Shown here: positions 27,778-37,597 of the stretch, in pieces | How the letters are laid out: each line of letters starts with the position of its first letter | Numbering within the stretch: position 1 is the first letter of the stretch | Assembly (NCBI RefSeq): GCF_000429925.1 | Contig: NZ_AUCU01000018.1 | Coordinates: 52,156 to 116,155 of the forward strand | Origin: Desulfatirhabdium butyrativorans DSM 18734 | GTDB lineage: Bacteria; Desulfobacterota; Desulfobacteria; Desulfobacterales; Desulfatirhabdiaceae | Length of the DNA stretch: 64,000 nucleotides | Direction of reading: 5' to 3' | The notes under the pieces: generated by a model | What the model was told of the DNA's origin: nothing | Database searches by the model: none | Seen by the model: only the letters and a program-made list of their open reading frames with translations | Translations under genes and position numbers: made by a program

Positions 27778-29369
27778 CCCTCGGCTCCGATGCCATCGGA
27801 TCGAATATCGATGGATTCGATCTCGTAAGTGCCCGGCGCTTTTCCGGGGTCGAGGCGGATCGGCCCGCTGAAATCGGTTCCCGGCAAGGTGAGATAGACC
27901 GTATTCCATCCCGAAGACAGCAATACTGTTGCGGAATAGGCCTCATCGTATTTCCGGTTGCCGGATACGAGATAGAAGGCCTGAAGCTCCGTTGGAGCGG
28001 GAGCGGATATCCGCATTTTCAGGTAGAGATGGATCGCATGGGGTGGAAGTGTGGGCTGAAGAAGCACGTAGGGATCGATCCCGGAAGCGTTGAGGATCAC
28101 AGGGGATGATCCGGTATCGATCGATGCGTCATGGATGGGGAGGATGTCTTTTGCGGTGGCGATATGTGCAACGGCGATCGGCGCGGCGCTGAAATGCTCC
28201 TGCGACATGGCTTGGATCACCTTCCAGTTTTCCCGGTGATCGGTTACCGGAGGCGATAAGAATCTTTCCAGAAATTCTTCGATGACGATATCCGGGTGAA
28301 AGGTGTCGATCATCTGCTGCACGATCGTTTGATCATAGCTGTTCCATATGTAGATGATTTCGGCAAAATGCTCGGAAAGAAACGGCAGCACGAAGTTGAA
28401 ATAGGAATCCCGGAAAACAATGGCTTTATGGTGTGCCCCTTCGCAGCCCATCCCGAATGCGGGTATGGATGTTTTGATCGTTTCGACAGACCATCTGCCG
28501 GAGCACACGTACTGCGGTTGAAAAATCGGTCTGTCCTCCCGGAAAACGCCATGAGCGTTTACCTGTTGCAGCAAATCCCCGCCTTCTTCGTTGGGAATGA
28601 CCAGTTCCTGAAAAAATGAGCGGGGATTGGGGGTGATGTCCGGGAACCATGCAGACAAGCGCTTCGCAATTTCTTCATAACAGACGAGTCCTCCCCTGAA
28701 ATTCCAGTGCGTATCCGTGCGGTAATAGATTTGGTGGCGCTTCTTTTGCCTTAAAAGCGCATCCTTCAGGTCGAGAAATGCCAGGGGATCGAGGCCGGGA
28801 TACCCTTGGACGATGCTTTCCCGAATCTGATCGAACCGCGTTCGCCCCTTGTTTCGCTGCAGATATTCCGGAAGATATTCCGGATAGATCGTCTGTTTTT
28901 CGGGAGCGATGACCATCAGGTACCGGATGCCACGCTCGGCAAGCCACTGTTCTTTGCAGCGCATGCCCTCGAGAAAGATGAGCCTGTCCGATGCGCTCAT
29001 TGGATGTCTTCCCCGAAAATCCTCGCTGAGCTGGTGCTTGTTCCAATAGAACCATCCTTCTTTGCCGATCCGAAGGGAAGAGACCGGAGAAGAATTCAGC
29101 ACCTTGATCGACAAGATCGCACGGCAGCCGACAAGAATATCCCGAAGGCCGAAATGATCCCTGATGTATGCATTCAACTTCGTCGGGAAAGACCATATCG
29201 AAGGGATTTCCCAATGCCATGCCGGAAAAGCGGCGAGAGGACGTTTCTCGATTTCCGAAACGGCCTTGGCGGGCGTGATCATCATCAGAATCGGCGGCAG
29301 GTAGAGCACCGTCAGGAAAAGCACAAAGAGCGACCATACATACAATCTGGATTGAAATCGGGGTGGCAT
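27750..29369 (-). CDS. AlgJ/AlgX-like SGNH O-acetyltransferase
   Basis: A 539-residue protein with one N-terminal membrane anchor (LYVWSLFVLFLTVLYLPPIL) and a periplasmic SGNH-like domain. The N-terminal part carries FPTKLNAYIRDHFGLRD and LRIGKEGWFYW, standard in AlgJ/AlgX proteins. The catalytic Asp-x-His lies in YRTDTHWNFRGG near residue 225, and a serine is in VFRDSYF. About 120 C-terminal residues after the SGNH part look like an added beta-sandwich. It should accept acetyl groups passed by the AlgI-type protein encoded 3 bases upstream and put them on an exported polysaccharide. No polysaccharide synthase gene is nearby, so the acceptor is unknown. Confidence 0.83.
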   Translation of the reverse strand: MPPRFQSRLYVWSLFVLFLTVLYLPPILMMITPAKAVSEIEKRPLAAFPAWHWEIPSIWSFPTKLNAYIRDHFGLRDILVGCRAILSIKVLNSSPVSSLRIGKEGWFYWNKHQLSEDFRGRHPMSASDRLIFLEGMRCKEQWLAERGIRYLMVIAPEKQTIYPEYLPEYLQRNKGRTRFDQIRESIVQGYPGLDPLAFLDLKDALLRQKKRHQIYYRTDTHWNFRGGLVCYEEIAKRLSAWFPDITPNPRSFFQELVIPNEEGGDLLQQVNAHGVFREDRPIFQPQYVCSGRWSVETIKTSIPAFGMGCEGAHHKAIVFRDSYFNFVLPFLSEHFAEIIYIWNSYDQTIVQQMIDTFHPDIVIEEFLERFLSPPVTDHRENWKVIQAMSQEHFSAAPIAVAHIATAKDILPIHDASIDTGSSPVILNASGIDPYVLLQPTLPPHAIHLYLKMRISAPAPTELQAFYLVSGNRKYDEAYSATVLLSSGWNTVYLTLPGTDFSGPIRLDPGKAPGTYEIESIDIRSDGIGAEGQAPIRGNS

Positions 29370-29372
29370 CGT

Positions 29373-30830
29373 TCAGAACCGGGAATAGATGAACGGATTA
29401 TAGGCGCCGGCAGCCAGTTCCATGATCGACAGCAGCATCACGAAAGCGACGCCGAACCAGCGAAAGGAATCGAAGATGAACTGGCCTCTTGACGGGCTTG
29501 CCCCCACCTGAAGGTCCAACGATCTTCGTGTGGTGCGCCAGAAATCCATTGCCGTTCGCTCCAGGAGCATACACAGGATGCCTGCGAAAAAGGCTGCCAT
29601 GGCTCTCCCATCGACAACCAGGGCGGCATAGTAGCCAATACCATCCCCGCCTGCCAACCCGAACATCGCAGCGAGATAGGAAAACGCCGTCTCAATGGTA
29701 TCGGCGCGAAAAAAGACCCATCCCACCATGACGACGGCAATCAGATACGCATGCGTACACCATGCGGGGAGGCGAGCGAGGCGTTTGGACCATCCAAGGT
29801 GTTCCGCCATCAGAAACATCCCATGGAAAAGGCCCCAGACCACAAATGTCCAGTTGGCCCCATGCCACAACCCGCACAGGACAAAGACAATTACAAGATA
29901 CAGCAGCGTTCGCCACAATCCTTTCCGGTTGCCGCCCAGAGGAATGTAGAGATAGTCGCGGAACCATGTGGAGAGGGAGATGTGCCATCTTCTCCAGAAC
30001 TCCTGCACGGACCGGGAAAGGTAGGGTGCATTGAAGTTCTCGCCAAAGTGGAAACCGAATACCCTTCCCAAGCCGATGGCCATATCCGTATAGCCTGAAA
30101 AATCGAAATAAATTTGCAACGTATAAAACGAAATGCCGATCCATGCCAGTGGTGTTGTCAGATCGGAACGGGACAAGGCAAAGATTTGATCTACCGAAAT
30201 GGAAAGGACATTGGCGATGAGGACTTTCTTTCCGAGCCCGATGAAAAAGCGTTCGAATCCGGCCACAATATCCGAAAGCTCGCTATTTCGATTTTCCATG
30301 TCCCGGGCAATGGTCGGGTATCGATCGATGGGGCCGGCGAGCAGTTGCGGGAAGAGTGACATGTAGAGAGCGAGTCTTGCCGGGTGTTTTTCGGCCATGT
30401 CCGGATTGCGATAGACATCGACGAGATACGAGATCGCTTTGAACGTGAAAAATGAAATGCCGATCGGAATGTGCAGGTTTTCAATGCTGAAAGGAGCGTT
30501 CTGAATGGCGGAAGCCAGGGCGTCAAATGAAAGAATGAAGAACTTCAAGTATTTGTATCCACAGAGGAGGGCAAGATTGCATACGATGCCGATCACGAGC
30601 ATGGTTTTCGCAAGATGTTTTCCGCCTCTGGTCGCGATCAGCCTTCCACAGAGGTAATTGATCGCAATGGACAACAGCAGGATTCCGGCATAGGGCCCTT
30701 CTCCCCATGCATAAAACAGCAGGCTTGCCGCCAGCAGCATGCCATTCCGTAGTCGTAGTGGGAAAACGTGATGAAGCAGAAACACCAGGGGAAGAAAGCA
30801 GAACAGAAAAACGGTTGAACTAAAGTCCAT
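29373..30830 (-). CDS. algI: AlgI-like membrane-bound O-acyltransferase (MBOAT)
   Basis: A 485-residue MBOAT protein with about ten or more membrane spans. Typical AlgI segments are seen: FYAWGEGPYAGILL, YLKFFI, IPIGISFFTFKAISYLVDVY, FPQLLAGPI, FDFSGYTDMAIGLGRVFGF, EFWRRWHISLSTWFRDYLYI and the active-site histidine in LCGLWHGANWTFVVWG. It moves acetyl groups across the inner membrane for polysaccharide O-acetylation by the downstream AlgJ-like protein. ATG 30830 (MDFSSTVFLF) is the usual family start; an in-frame ATG lies 15 bases upstream. Neither start has a clear ribosome site. Confidence 0.92.
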   Translation of the reverse strand: MDFSSTVFLFCFLPLVFLLHHVFPLRLRNGMLLAASLLFYAWGEGPYAGILLLSIAINYLCGRLIATRGGKHLAKTMLVIGIVCNLALLCGYKYLKFFILSFDALASAIQNAPFSIENLHIPIGISFFTFKAISYLVDVYRNPDMAEKHPARLALYMSLFPQLLAGPIDRYPTIARDMENRNSELSDIVAGFERFFIGLGKKVLIANVLSISVDQIFALSRSDLTTPLAWIGISFYTLQIYFDFSGYTDMAIGLGRVFGFHFGENFNAPYLSRSVQEFWRRWHISLSTWFRDYLYIPLGGNRKGLWRTLLYLVIVFVLCGLWHGANWTFVVWGLFHGMFLMAEHLGWSKRLARLPAWCTHAYLIAVVMVGWVFFRADTIETAFSYLAAMFGLAGGDGIGYYAALVVDGRAMAAFFAGILCMLLERTAMDFWRTTRRSLDLQVGASPSRGQFIFDSFRWFGVAFVMLLSIMELAAGAYNPFIYSRF

Positions 30831-30951
30831 TGGCAATAAACCCATCGGGGTGAACGGAATTCAACCGCACAAAAAGCCGGAAATCGGATAATCGGGATTT
30901 TACATGGTTGCTGCGGGGGACCTTTCGCGCAATCCCCCGCAGCAGAACCTT

Positions 30952-31719
30952 CTACGCAACGTGAGAGGCAAAGGATGCCTTGAAAAATTCCCGGTTCATT
31001 CGTGCGATATTGACGATGGAAATCTCCTTGGGGCACTCGGCCTCGCATTCCCGCTCGTTGGTGCAATTGCCGAATCCGAGTGCATCCATCTGCCGGACCA
31101 TGGCGAGGGCCCTTTTGGCTGCTTCGGGTTTCCCCTGGGGCAGCAGGGCCAGATGGGAGATCTTGGCGCCGGCAAAGAGCATGGCGGCGGCATTGGGGCA
31201 GGCCGCAACGCAGGCGCCGCAACCGATGCATGCCGCTGCATCCATGGCTTTTTCGGCGACGTCCTTGGGAATGGGAATGGCGTTGGCATCGGGTGCGCCC
31301 CCCGTGTTGACGGAGATGTACCCGCCCGCCTGAATGATCTTGTCCAGCGGGCTTCTGTCAATGATCAGGTCTTTGACGACTTTGAACGCTTTTGCCCGGA
31401 AGGGTTCGATTGCCAGCGTATCGCCATCCTTGAAATGTCGCATGTGCAACTGGCACAGGGTGGTCGCCTTTTCCGGCCCATGGGGTCTGCCGTTGATCAC
31501 CGCACCGCACTGGCCGCAGATGCCTTCCCTGCAGTCCGAATCGAAGGCGATCGGTTCTTTCCCGTCGAGCGTGAGTTGGTCGTTGACGACATCGAGCATT
31601 TCCAGAAAGGACATATCGGTCGAAATGTTTCTGGCCTGATACGTCTCGAAATGCCCTTTGACCGTTTCGGATGGTTGCCGCCATATTTTCAGTGTAATGG
31701 ATATGCTCTTGGTGCTCAC
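30952..31719 (-). CDS. frdB: Fumarate reductase/succinate dehydrogenase iron-sulfur subunit
   Basis: A 255-residue iron-sulfur subunit with three clusters. The [2Fe-2S] cysteines are in [20 protein letters not shown] near residue 62 and TTLCQLH; the other clusters are bound by [16 protein letters not shown] near 163 and [18 protein letters not shown]. It wires the flavoprotein to the quinone site in the membrane subunit. The start is GTG at 31719 with AAGGAG 6 bases upstream, and it overlaps the flavoprotein stop by 4 bases. Direction of the reaction (fumarate reduction or succinate oxidation) cannot be told from sequence; the B. subtilis-like cytochrome suggests menaquinone use. Confidence 0.95.
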   Translation of the reverse strand: MSTKSISITLKIWRQPSETVKGHFETYQARNISTDMSFLEMLDVVNDQLTLDGKEPIAFDSDCREGICGQCGAVINGRPHGPEKATTLCQLHMRHFKDGDTLAIEPFRAKAFKVVKDLIIDRSPLDKIIQAGGYISVNTGGAPDANAIPIPKDVAEKAMDAAACIGCGACVAACPNAAAMLFAGAKISHLALLPQGKPEAAKRALAMVRQMDALGFGNCTNERECEAECPKEISIVNIARMNREFFKASFASHVA

Positions 31720-33626
31720 TTGTAACTCCTTTGCGTCAAGTGGACGTTTTCAAAGACAAGCGGTTCCTTGTGGAAGATCGGCTCGCTGTCCACGCCCGCA
31801 TATTCCCATGCAGCCACATGGCAGAAGTTCTCGTCGTCACGTCTGGCCTCGTTTTCCTCCGTCTGGAAGGCTTCATTGAAATGACCGCCGCAGCTCTCCC
31901 TTCGGGCAAGCGCATCGATGATCATCAATTCGCTGAATTCGAGAAAATCGGCCACCCGGCCCGCCCGCTCGAGGCTCTGGTTCAAGTCGCCGTCGTTTCC
32001 GGGTATCAGGGCGTTTTGCCAGAATTCCGCCCGCAGTTGCTGGATCATGATTCTGGCCTTGGCAAGCCCTTCATCGTTGCGGGCCATGCCGCAATACTCC
32101 CACATGATGCGGCCAAGCTGCTTGTGGAAATCGTCCACCGTCCGTTTGCCCCGGATGGAAAGCAGTTTGTCGATGCGCGCTTTGGCGGCGGCCCGCGCTT
32201 CCCGGAACGCCTGATCTTCGGGGCTGATCTTGGCCTGTGGTGTTGCTGCCAGATATCCGCCGATCGTGTAGGGGATAATGAAATAGCCGTCGGCCAGCCC
32301 TTGCATGAGAGCGCTTGCGCCCAGACGGTTTGCGCCATGATCCGAGAAATTGGCTTCCCCCAGGACGAAGAGCCCGGGAATGGTGCTCATCAGGTTGTAA
32401 TCCACCCACAATCCGCCCATCGTATAGTGGACGGCTGGGTAAATCATCATCGGGGTTTCATAGGGGTTTTGGGCCGTGATCTTCTCGTACATCTGAAAGA
32501 GGTTGCCGTATTTCTGGGCGATCACTTCCTTCCCGTCCCGCTTGATGGCGTCCCGGAAATCGAGATACACGGCAAGTCCGGTTTCGCCCACGCCCTTTCC
32601 CAGGTCGCACTGCTCCTTGGCGTTGCGGCTGGCCACATCCCGGGGAACGAGGTTCCCGAAACTCGGGTACTTGTTTTCGAGGTAGTAATCCCGTTCGGAT
32701 TCGGGGATGTCGTTCGGGTTGCGCTTGTCCCCCGGTTTCCTGGGAACCCATACACGACCGTCGTTGCGAAGGCTTTCGCTCATCAGGGTGAGCTTCGATT
32801 GGTAATCGCCGTGAACGGGAATACAGGTCGGGTGAATCTGGGTGAAACAGGGGTTGGCGAAAAACGCCCCTTTTTTGTAAGCGCGGTAGGTTGCCGAAAC
32901 ATTGCTCGACATGGCGTTGGTGGACAGGAAAAAGACGTTTCCGTAACCGCCGGTGGCCAATACGACGGCGTCTGCGGCATGGGTTTCCAGCTCGCCGGTG
33001 ACGAGGTTTCGGGTGATGATTCCTCTGGCCGCTCCGTTGACCAGGACCAGTTCGAGCATTTCCCTTCTCGGGAACATCCGGATCTTTCCCGCCGCAATCT
33101 GCCGGCTCATGGCGCTGTAGGCGCCCAGGAGCAGTTGCTGGCCGGTCTGCCCTCGTGCATAGAAGGTTCGAGATACCTGCGCACCGCCGAAACTCCGGTT
33201 CGCCAGCAGCCCGCCATATTCGCGGGCGAAGGGCACCCCCTGGGCGGCGCACTGGTCAATGATGTTGACGCTGATCTGCGCAAGCCGGTAGACATTGGCT
33301 TCTCTGGCCCGGAAATCGCCGCCTTTGACCGTGTCGTAAAACAGGCGCCAGATGCTGTCCCCGTCGTTCTGATAGTTCTTGGCCGCATTGATGCCGCCCT
33401 GGGCGGCAATGCTGTGCGCCCTGCGGGGGCTGTCCTGGATACAGAAACTTTTGACGTTGTAGCCCAGCTCCGCCAGCGAGGCCGCGGCAGCGCCTCCCCC
33501 AAGCCCGGTTCCTACGACGATGATTTCGTATTTGCGTTTGTTGGCCGGGTTCACCAGCTTGAGTTCGAACCGATGACGGTCCCATTTTTCGGCCAGTGGT
33601 CCGCCAGGAATCTTGGCATCTAACAT
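31716..33626 (-). CDS. frdA: Fumarate reductase/succinate dehydrogenase flavoprotein subunit
   Basis: A 636-residue flavoprotein. FAD motifs include [20 protein letters not shown] near residue 35 and the His-flavin segment [20 protein letters not shown]. Catalytic-region marks are [27 protein letters not shown], the substrate-binding arginine region [13 protein letters not shown] and [15 protein letters not shown]. It interconverts fumarate and succinate on the inner face of the membrane complex. ATG 33626 has a GAGAGGAGA ribosome site upstream; the open frame to 33833 overlaps the cytochrome gene and is rejected. It is the middle gene of the cytochrome-flavoprotein-iron-sulfur operon. Confidence 0.96.
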   Translation of the reverse strand: MLDAKIPGGPLAEKWDRHRFELKLVNPANKRKYEIIVVGTGLGGGAAAASLAELGYNVKSFCIQDSPRRAHSIAAQGGINAAKNYQNDGDSIWRLFYDTVKGGDFRAREANVYRLAQISVNIIDQCAAQGVPFAREYGGLLANRSFGGAQVSRTFYARGQTGQQLLLGAYSAMSRQIAAGKIRMFPRREMLELVLVNGAARGIITRNLVTGELETHAADAVVLATGGYGNVFFLSTNAMSSNVSATYRAYKKGAFFANPCFTQIHPTCIPVHGDYQSKLTLMSESLRNDGRVWVPRKPGDKRNPNDIPESERDYYLENKYPSFGNLVPRDVASRNAKEQCDLGKGVGETGLAVYLDFRDAIKRDGKEVIAQKYGNLFQMYEKITAQNPYETPMMIYPAVHYTMGGLWVDYNLMSTIPGLFVLGEANFSDHGANRLGASALMQGLADGYFIIPYTIGGYLAATPQAKISPEDQAFREARAAAKARIDKLLSIRGKRTVDDFHKQLGRIMWEYCGMARNDEGLAKARIMIQQLRAEFWQNALIPGNDGDLNQSLERAGRVADFLEFSELMIIDALARRESCGGHFNEAFQTEENEARRDDENFCHVAAWEYAGVDSEPIFHKEPLVFENVHLTQRSYK

Positions 33627-33646
33627 GATGGACGCTCTCCTCTCGA

Positions 33647-34288
33647 TTAGGCGATCAGCGAAACATATACGGGAATGAAGCCGAAACCGACGCCGACGAT
33701 CAGGCTGAACAGGATCGACAGCAGGCGGATGGCAGGCATGTATTTGGGATGGTTGGCCCCGAGGGTTTGAAATGCGCTCCAGAAGCCATGACTGACATGA
33801 ATGGCCGCGACGATCATTACCAGTACGTAGCAACCGACGGTGACGGGGTTTCGAAAGGATGTGGATACGATTTCGAAGATCGTCCGGGTCGTCTTGTCCA
33901 CAAAATGGAATTGGAACAGGTGAAAAAGCACGAACGCCAGCAGCACCAGGCCGGTATACGGCATCGTTGCCGATCCGATCGTTCGGCCGCCTGCGCTAGC
34001 GTTGACCTGATAGCGCTGTGGTCTTGCCGAAAAATTCTGGTAAAACAGCACAAGCCCGCTGATGACATGCACCAGCGCCAGGAAGAGCAGGCCGAATTCC
34101 GCAACGGTCAGGAGCGGGCCGAGAGAATGCAGGTGAGTGGCATAAGCGTTGAAGGAATCCTTGCCCCCATAGATGAACAGGTTGCCGGCAAGGTGCGCAC
34201 ACAGGAAAGCGCAGAAACACAGCCCGCTCAAGGCCATCATGAGTTTTTTTCCGATCGAGGAGCCCAGCGTTTGCATCATCCAGTTCAT
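33647..34288 (-). CDS. frdC: Fumarate reductase/succinate dehydrogenase cytochrome b subunit
   Basis: A 213-residue membrane subunit with five hydrophobic spans, as in the single-subunit B. subtilis/Wolinella-type cytochrome b558. Candidate haem histidines lie in [31 protein letters not shown] and [19 protein letters not shown]. It anchors the complex and exchanges electrons with the quinone pool. First gene of the operon, 20 bases before the flavoprotein start, with GGAGGATAAC upstream of ATG 34288. Confidence 0.93.
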   Translation of the reverse strand: MNWMMQTLGSSIGKKLMMALSGLCFCAFLCAHLAGNLFIYGGKDSFNAYATHLHSLGPLLTVAEFGLLFLALVHVISGLVLFYQNFSARPQRYQVNASAGGRTIGSATMPYTGLVLLAFVLFHLFQFHFVDKTTRTIFEIVSTSFRNPVTVGCYVLVMIVAAIHVSHGFWSAFQTLGANHPKYMPAIRLLSILFSLIVGVGFGFIPVYVSLIA

Positions 34289-34511
34289 TTGTTATCCTCC
34301 TTGTTCGAGACATCCCAAAACGATAAACGGCGTTCAAGACCAAAGGGCGACGTTACAAAAACCGACAAGATGCTGTCAAGAAAAAGTGCAGGGGCAGTCC
34401 GGAAAATCGCCGGCATTTTGGCGATCCGGATATCCGATTTTCCCAATAGAGGCTCATGGCGAAGTCTGCTGCACCCCATATCTGAAACAAGGAACCAATC
34501 ATTGTATTCCT

Positions 34512-34536
34512 CCTACTGCCCACTGCCGACTGCTTC
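34512..34536. repeat. Short ACTGCCN heptanucleotide array
   Basis: CTACTGCCCACTGCCGACTG then CTTCC is three heptanucleotide units of the GGCAGTN family read in reverse. It sits beside the 3' end of the Smr-domain gene. The rest of the 34289-34544 gap shows nothing further that I can support. Confidence 0.6.
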
Positions 34537-34544
34537 CTATACCG

Positions 34545-35246
34545 TCAGCCCGAATTGCGCTTTCGTTTCTTGGGGTGCGCCTGCAGATTCCGGAGCATCA
34601 ACACGGTTGCTCCGGAGCCGCCATCGCAGGATCTGGCCGAGCAATAGGCGCTCACCCATTTCCGCCATGACGAGCGGACGATCCACTCCTGCACGCATCG
34701 CTTCAGCACAGGCTCACCCGGAGAAGAAAGCCCTCTTCCATGGATAATCAACACGATGCGCAGACTATCCCGCAGGCAGGTTTCCAGGAAAGCATCAAAT
34801 CGTATTCTCGCCTCTCTTGCGGTGTAGCCGTGCAGATCCAGATGGGCCTGGATTGAAAAACGGCCGCGATAAAGGCTTCGGGGAATGTGGCGGCTGATAT
34901 CCGATGCCGTTCCTTCGATATATTCCGGCGTCAGGGACACATCGAAGCCTTCGCCTGTCAGAACGAGCCTGTGCAGTTTGGCAAAACCATCGGCATCGGG
35001 TGTTTGCCTGGGGGTTGCCGCCGGATGTTCCGACTTCGCCATCCGGTATTTTCCCCTGCCGGGCAGAGGCGTGACATCGCACATGGTCTGTCGAAACAAC
35101 TCGAAATCATCCGGGCAGGTGTCCAAACGCTCCGGTTTTTTCAAAACCGCTTCGGGATGGCCCTCGGATGCCGGCGCCTGAAAGCGTTTTTTCAAATCTG
35201 CAAAAGGCCGATGGAATCCGTTGTCCGGATGGGTGTGCCTTTTCAT
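34545..35246 (-). CDS. Smr-domain protein
   Basis: A 233-residue protein with a C-terminal Smr (small MutS-related) domain, about residues 135-225. The Smr marks are LDLHGYTAREARIRFDAFL near residue 140, VLIIHGRGLSSPGEPVLKR and the late GGSGATVLMLR. Smr domains nick or bind nucleic acids; some act on stalled ribosomes. The N-terminal half (MKRHTHPDNG, then FADLKKRFQ) is polar and of no known fold. ATG 35246 is preferred since the longer frame to 35345 overlaps the HD-domain gene. The gene begins 5 bases after the HD gene ends, so the two are probably co-transcribed. Confidence 0.87.
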   Translation of the reverse strand: MKRHTHPDNGFHRPFADLKKRFQAPASEGHPEAVLKKPERLDTCPDDFELFRQTMCDVTPLPGRGKYRMAKSEHPAATPRQTPDADGFAKLHRLVLTGEGFDVSLTPEYIEGTASDISRHIPRSLYRGRFSIQAHLDLHGYTAREARIRFDAFLETCLRDSLRIVLIIHGRGLSSPGEPVLKRCVQEWIVRSSWRKWVSAYCSARSCDGGSGATVLMLRNLQAHPKKRKRNSG

Positions 35247-35250
35247 GGCA

Positions 35251-35835
35251 TCAGCGCTCTGTTGGAGATGATTTCCTGCATATGTTCCACCACCAGGCAT
35301 CGCTTTGGGTATCCAGAATCTGCTGCGCCAATTCCTTTGCCGCACCCGTTTTCAGCCGGGCCATCACGCCATCGATCCATTTTGAGGCTTCAGATGCCCC
35401 GTGATCGTTGAGCCATTTGAGTTCGACGATCAGCGACAACTGGTCGGCATCTCGGGCAAGGATGGCTTCTTTGCCCAAACCGCCTTCGAATGAAACCAAA
35501 AAATCACGCAGGGCTTCTGCAAAAGGCAATCCTTCACTCACCCCTTCGATGCAGGCCGCCGTATCCGGATGGTGGTATGGCTTTTGGACACTGTTCAAAT
35601 CTCCGAGTCTGGCTTCCGGAAGATCGTGAAACAGGCACAGGAGCAGGAGCCGCCGAAGATCGATGTGTGGCTCCCGCATGGAAAGCACATAAGCGATTAC
35701 GGTCGTCAGATAGACATGTTCGGCAACGGATTCCTTTCCTGCTCCCAGAAAGGCGAAGCCGGATCGTGGAATCTCCTTGAGAAAACGGGCTTCGAAGAGG
35801 AAATCGGCAATGGATCGCATCTGGGGGCTCACCAT
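35251..35835 (-). CDS. HD-domain nucleotidase-like hydrolase (YfbR/HDDC2 type)
   Basis: A 194-residue HD-domain metal hydrolase. The metal ligands are in SVAEHVYLTTVIAY (His), LCLFHDLPEARLGDL (HD pair plus Glu and Asp) and a later Asp in ARDADQLSLIVEL. This pattern matches YfbR/HDDC2-like 5'-deoxynucleotidases, which remove phosphate from nucleoside monophosphates. The start ATG at 35835 overlaps the stop of the DUF1566 gene by 7 bases, and the Smr gene follows closely, so the three form a minus-strand run. Confidence 0.88.
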   Translation of the reverse strand: MVSPQMRSIADFLFEARFLKEIPRSGFAFLGAGKESVAEHVYLTTVIAYVLSMREPHIDLRRLLLLCLFHDLPEARLGDLNSVQKPYHHPDTAACIEGVSEGLPFAEALRDFLVSFEGGLGKEAILARDADQLSLIVELKWLNDHGASEASKWIDGVMARLKTGAAKELAQQILDTQSDAWWWNICRKSSPTER

Positions 35836-36548
35836 CCTGCCAGATTGTCTGCCACCGGTTTTCCCCGGACAGCCATGACATAACCTGCATACAGCATCTT
35901 GTCGAGAAAATAGTCACATCCGTCGCTCATGTAGATGCCCCATGCGTATCGACCGAAGCCGGCGACACTGGAGGAGGACCAATAAAAGGAAGCCATTATC
36001 TCCGGGAAATACCGGGTGCTGATCGATGGGTAGAACCGTTGATATTCGGCAAGACGGGCGAGCTCATGGATGGTTGGCAATCGCCAGTCGGAAAAGCCAC
36101 CGAATTGCTTCTCGTTCAGCTTCTGGAGCCATATATGGGTATCGGTGCCGCTCATTCCCTGGGTTCCGGCGTTTGTTGCCGGATCGGGATTATACCAGCG
36201 GAACAAATTGTCCGCATCGTGAAGATTTGCGGCGTCGGCATTGCCGTCCTTGTTGTGTTTGACCTCCCAGACAAGACCCGTGGTTTGATCCTGGACCATC
36301 GCCCATATCCCGCTTTCCTCCGGCATTTCGATACCTGTCTCGTCCAGCTTGATGAATTTCGGCGCAGGGACATTGGCCGGTCTTGGACTACCGAAAATGA
36401 TTCTTCCCGGTTGCGGACGCGGAATTTCCGACTGGGTATCATAACAGGTTTCTTCGCCGGAAGGAGGCAGTGGCCCACCAAAAGATGGAGCGGCCAGCGC
36501 CAGCAAGGCGGTAAGCAGAATGGCTGTCGGGGCGGACAATGCTTTCAT
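35829..36548 (-). CDS. Secreted DUF1566/Lcl-domain protein
   Basis: A 239-residue protein with a signal peptide (LLTALLALAAPSFG). The rest is a Lcl/DUF1566-type domain: TTGLVWEVKHNKDG near residue 90, WLQKLNEKQFGGFSDWRLPT near 142, and FYWSSSSVAGFGRYAWGIYM near 190, ending YVMAVRG. Such domains occur in secreted or surface proteins of Gram-negative bacteria; the Legionella example binds collagen and glycans, but no general function is set. Start ATG 36548 has AGGAGG 6 bases upstream. Confidence 0.85.
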   Translation of the reverse strand: MKALSAPTAILLTALLALAAPSFGGPLPPSGEETCYDTQSEIPRPQPGRIIFGSPRPANVPAPKFIKLDETGIEMPEESGIWAMVQDQTTGLVWEVKHNKDGNADAANLHDADNLFRWYNPDPATNAGTQGMSGTDTHIWLQKLNEKQFGGFSDWRLPTIHELARLAEYQRFYPSISTRYFPEIMASFYWSSSSVAGFGRYAWGIYMSDGCDYFLDKMLYAGYVMAVRGKPVADNLAGW

Positions 36549-36727
36549 GAAAACCTCCTTCGACGGGTTGGGCGGGGTTTGAAATCGGGATAAAATCCAA
36601 TTTTCTCTTCTTAAGCCAAGATCAGGTCCTTGTCAAACCGGAAGAAATTTCGAGCGAGAATTTTATCAAAATGAATTCAGTGGAAAGAATCAAATGAAAA
36701 GCTTGCAAAAAAATCATCATGTAACTC

Positions 36728-36755
36728 TTGACATCCCATAATATTCTACGATAAA
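36728..36755 (+). promoter_or_regulatory. Likely promoter of the GntR gene
   Basis: TTGACA (36728-36733), a 16-base spacer and GATAAA (36750-36755) form a plausible sigma70-type promoter in an A/T-rich gap that otherwise holds no gene (36549-36864). A FadR-type operator begins 15 bases after the -10. Confidence 0.55.
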
Positions 36756-36769
36756 GATTAAAAACAATA

Positions 36770-36780
36770 TTGTTATACAA
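36770..36780. promoter_or_regulatory. FadR/GntR-type operator
   Basis: TTGTTATACAA fits the FadR-subfamily pattern T-N-G-T-N3-A-C-N-A and is a palindrome, extended to ATTGTTATACAAT at 36769-36781. It overlaps AACAATATTGTT, a second perfect palindrome at 36763-36774. It lies between the promoter and the GntR gene, fitting negative autoregulation. Confidence 0.6.
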
Positions 36781-36864
36781 TTGTAGTGGGGGGACTTGCC
36801 GTCCAATGGTATGGACATTTTATCTGAGGCGCAATTCGCGCCATTTCAACAGAAAGGAAACGTC

Positions 36865-37521
36865 ATGGGAAAACGAGTAAAGGAGAGTATTTACAGTGAA
36901 TTGCGAAAAGCGATCATTTTTGGTCAGTTGAGTCCCGGAGAACGATTGATCGAACTTCAGTTGAGTCAGCAATACAACTGCAGCCGGGGACCGATCCGGG
37001 AAGCGCTCGCCAAGCTGGCTCAGGAAGGTTTTGTGGATATTTATCCCAACCGGGGAGCATCGGTAGGCAAAATTTCTGCGGACGATGTTTCCGACTATTA
37101 TTCCCTGCTGGCTCTTCTGGAAGGCAAAGCAGTGGAATGGGCCACACCCAACTTGAACCCGAAGGATTTCGCACTGCTCGATCATATTCAGAAAATGCTG
37201 CATCAGTCTCTGGACAAGGAGGAAGATGTCCGGATGCGGCTATGGAACGAGCATAACCGATCCTTTCATCAGGTTTTCTGGGTACGCTGCGGAAACCGGA
37301 AACTGCGAGCGGCCATTGAAGACATCCGTCAGCAGATATACCGGTTTCGGTACACATCCATCATGATTGCCAGTTACAACGATTACCTCAAAGATCACGA
37401 AGACATCATTGCTGCAGCCAAGACCGGAAATGCAGCAGAGGCCGGCCAGGCGATGGTCAAACATATCGATCGGATCAAGCAGATCCTCAACGATTTTTTT
37501 GCAACCGTCCCGACATATTGA
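36865..37521 (+). CDS. GntR-family regulator (FadR/FCD subfamily)
   Basis: A 218-residue regulator. The N-terminal winged helix-turn-helix includes LRKAIIFGQLSPGERLIELQ and SQQYNCSRGPIREALAKLAQ, followed by EGFVDIYPNRGASVGKIS. The C-terminal all-helical FCD effector domain carries metal-binding type residues (WNEHNRSFHQVFW, and DHEDIIAAAKTGNAAEAGQA MVKH). Proteins of this group usually sense organic acids. ATG 36865 has AAAGGA 6 bases upstream; the extension to 36796 is less likely. It precedes the aminotransferase and Liv transporter genes on the same strand and is a good candidate to control them. Confidence 0.92.
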   Translation: MGKRVKESIYSELRKAIIFGQLSPGERLIELQLSQQYNCSRGPIREALAKLAQEGFVDIYPNRGASVGKISADDVSDYYSLLALLEGKAVEWATPNLNPKDFALLDHIQKMLHQSLDKEEDVRMRLWNEHNRSFHQVFWVRCGNRKLRAAIEDIRQQIYRFRYTSIMIASYNDYLKDHEDIIAAAKTGNAAEAGQAMVKHIDRIKQILNDFFATVPTY

Positions 37522-37597
37522 TGCCTTGAAAATCAACGGAAGGCAAACTCCGCACCAAGACGCCGAGAAATGCCGGTAACAGCGCAGGATAGTGGGC

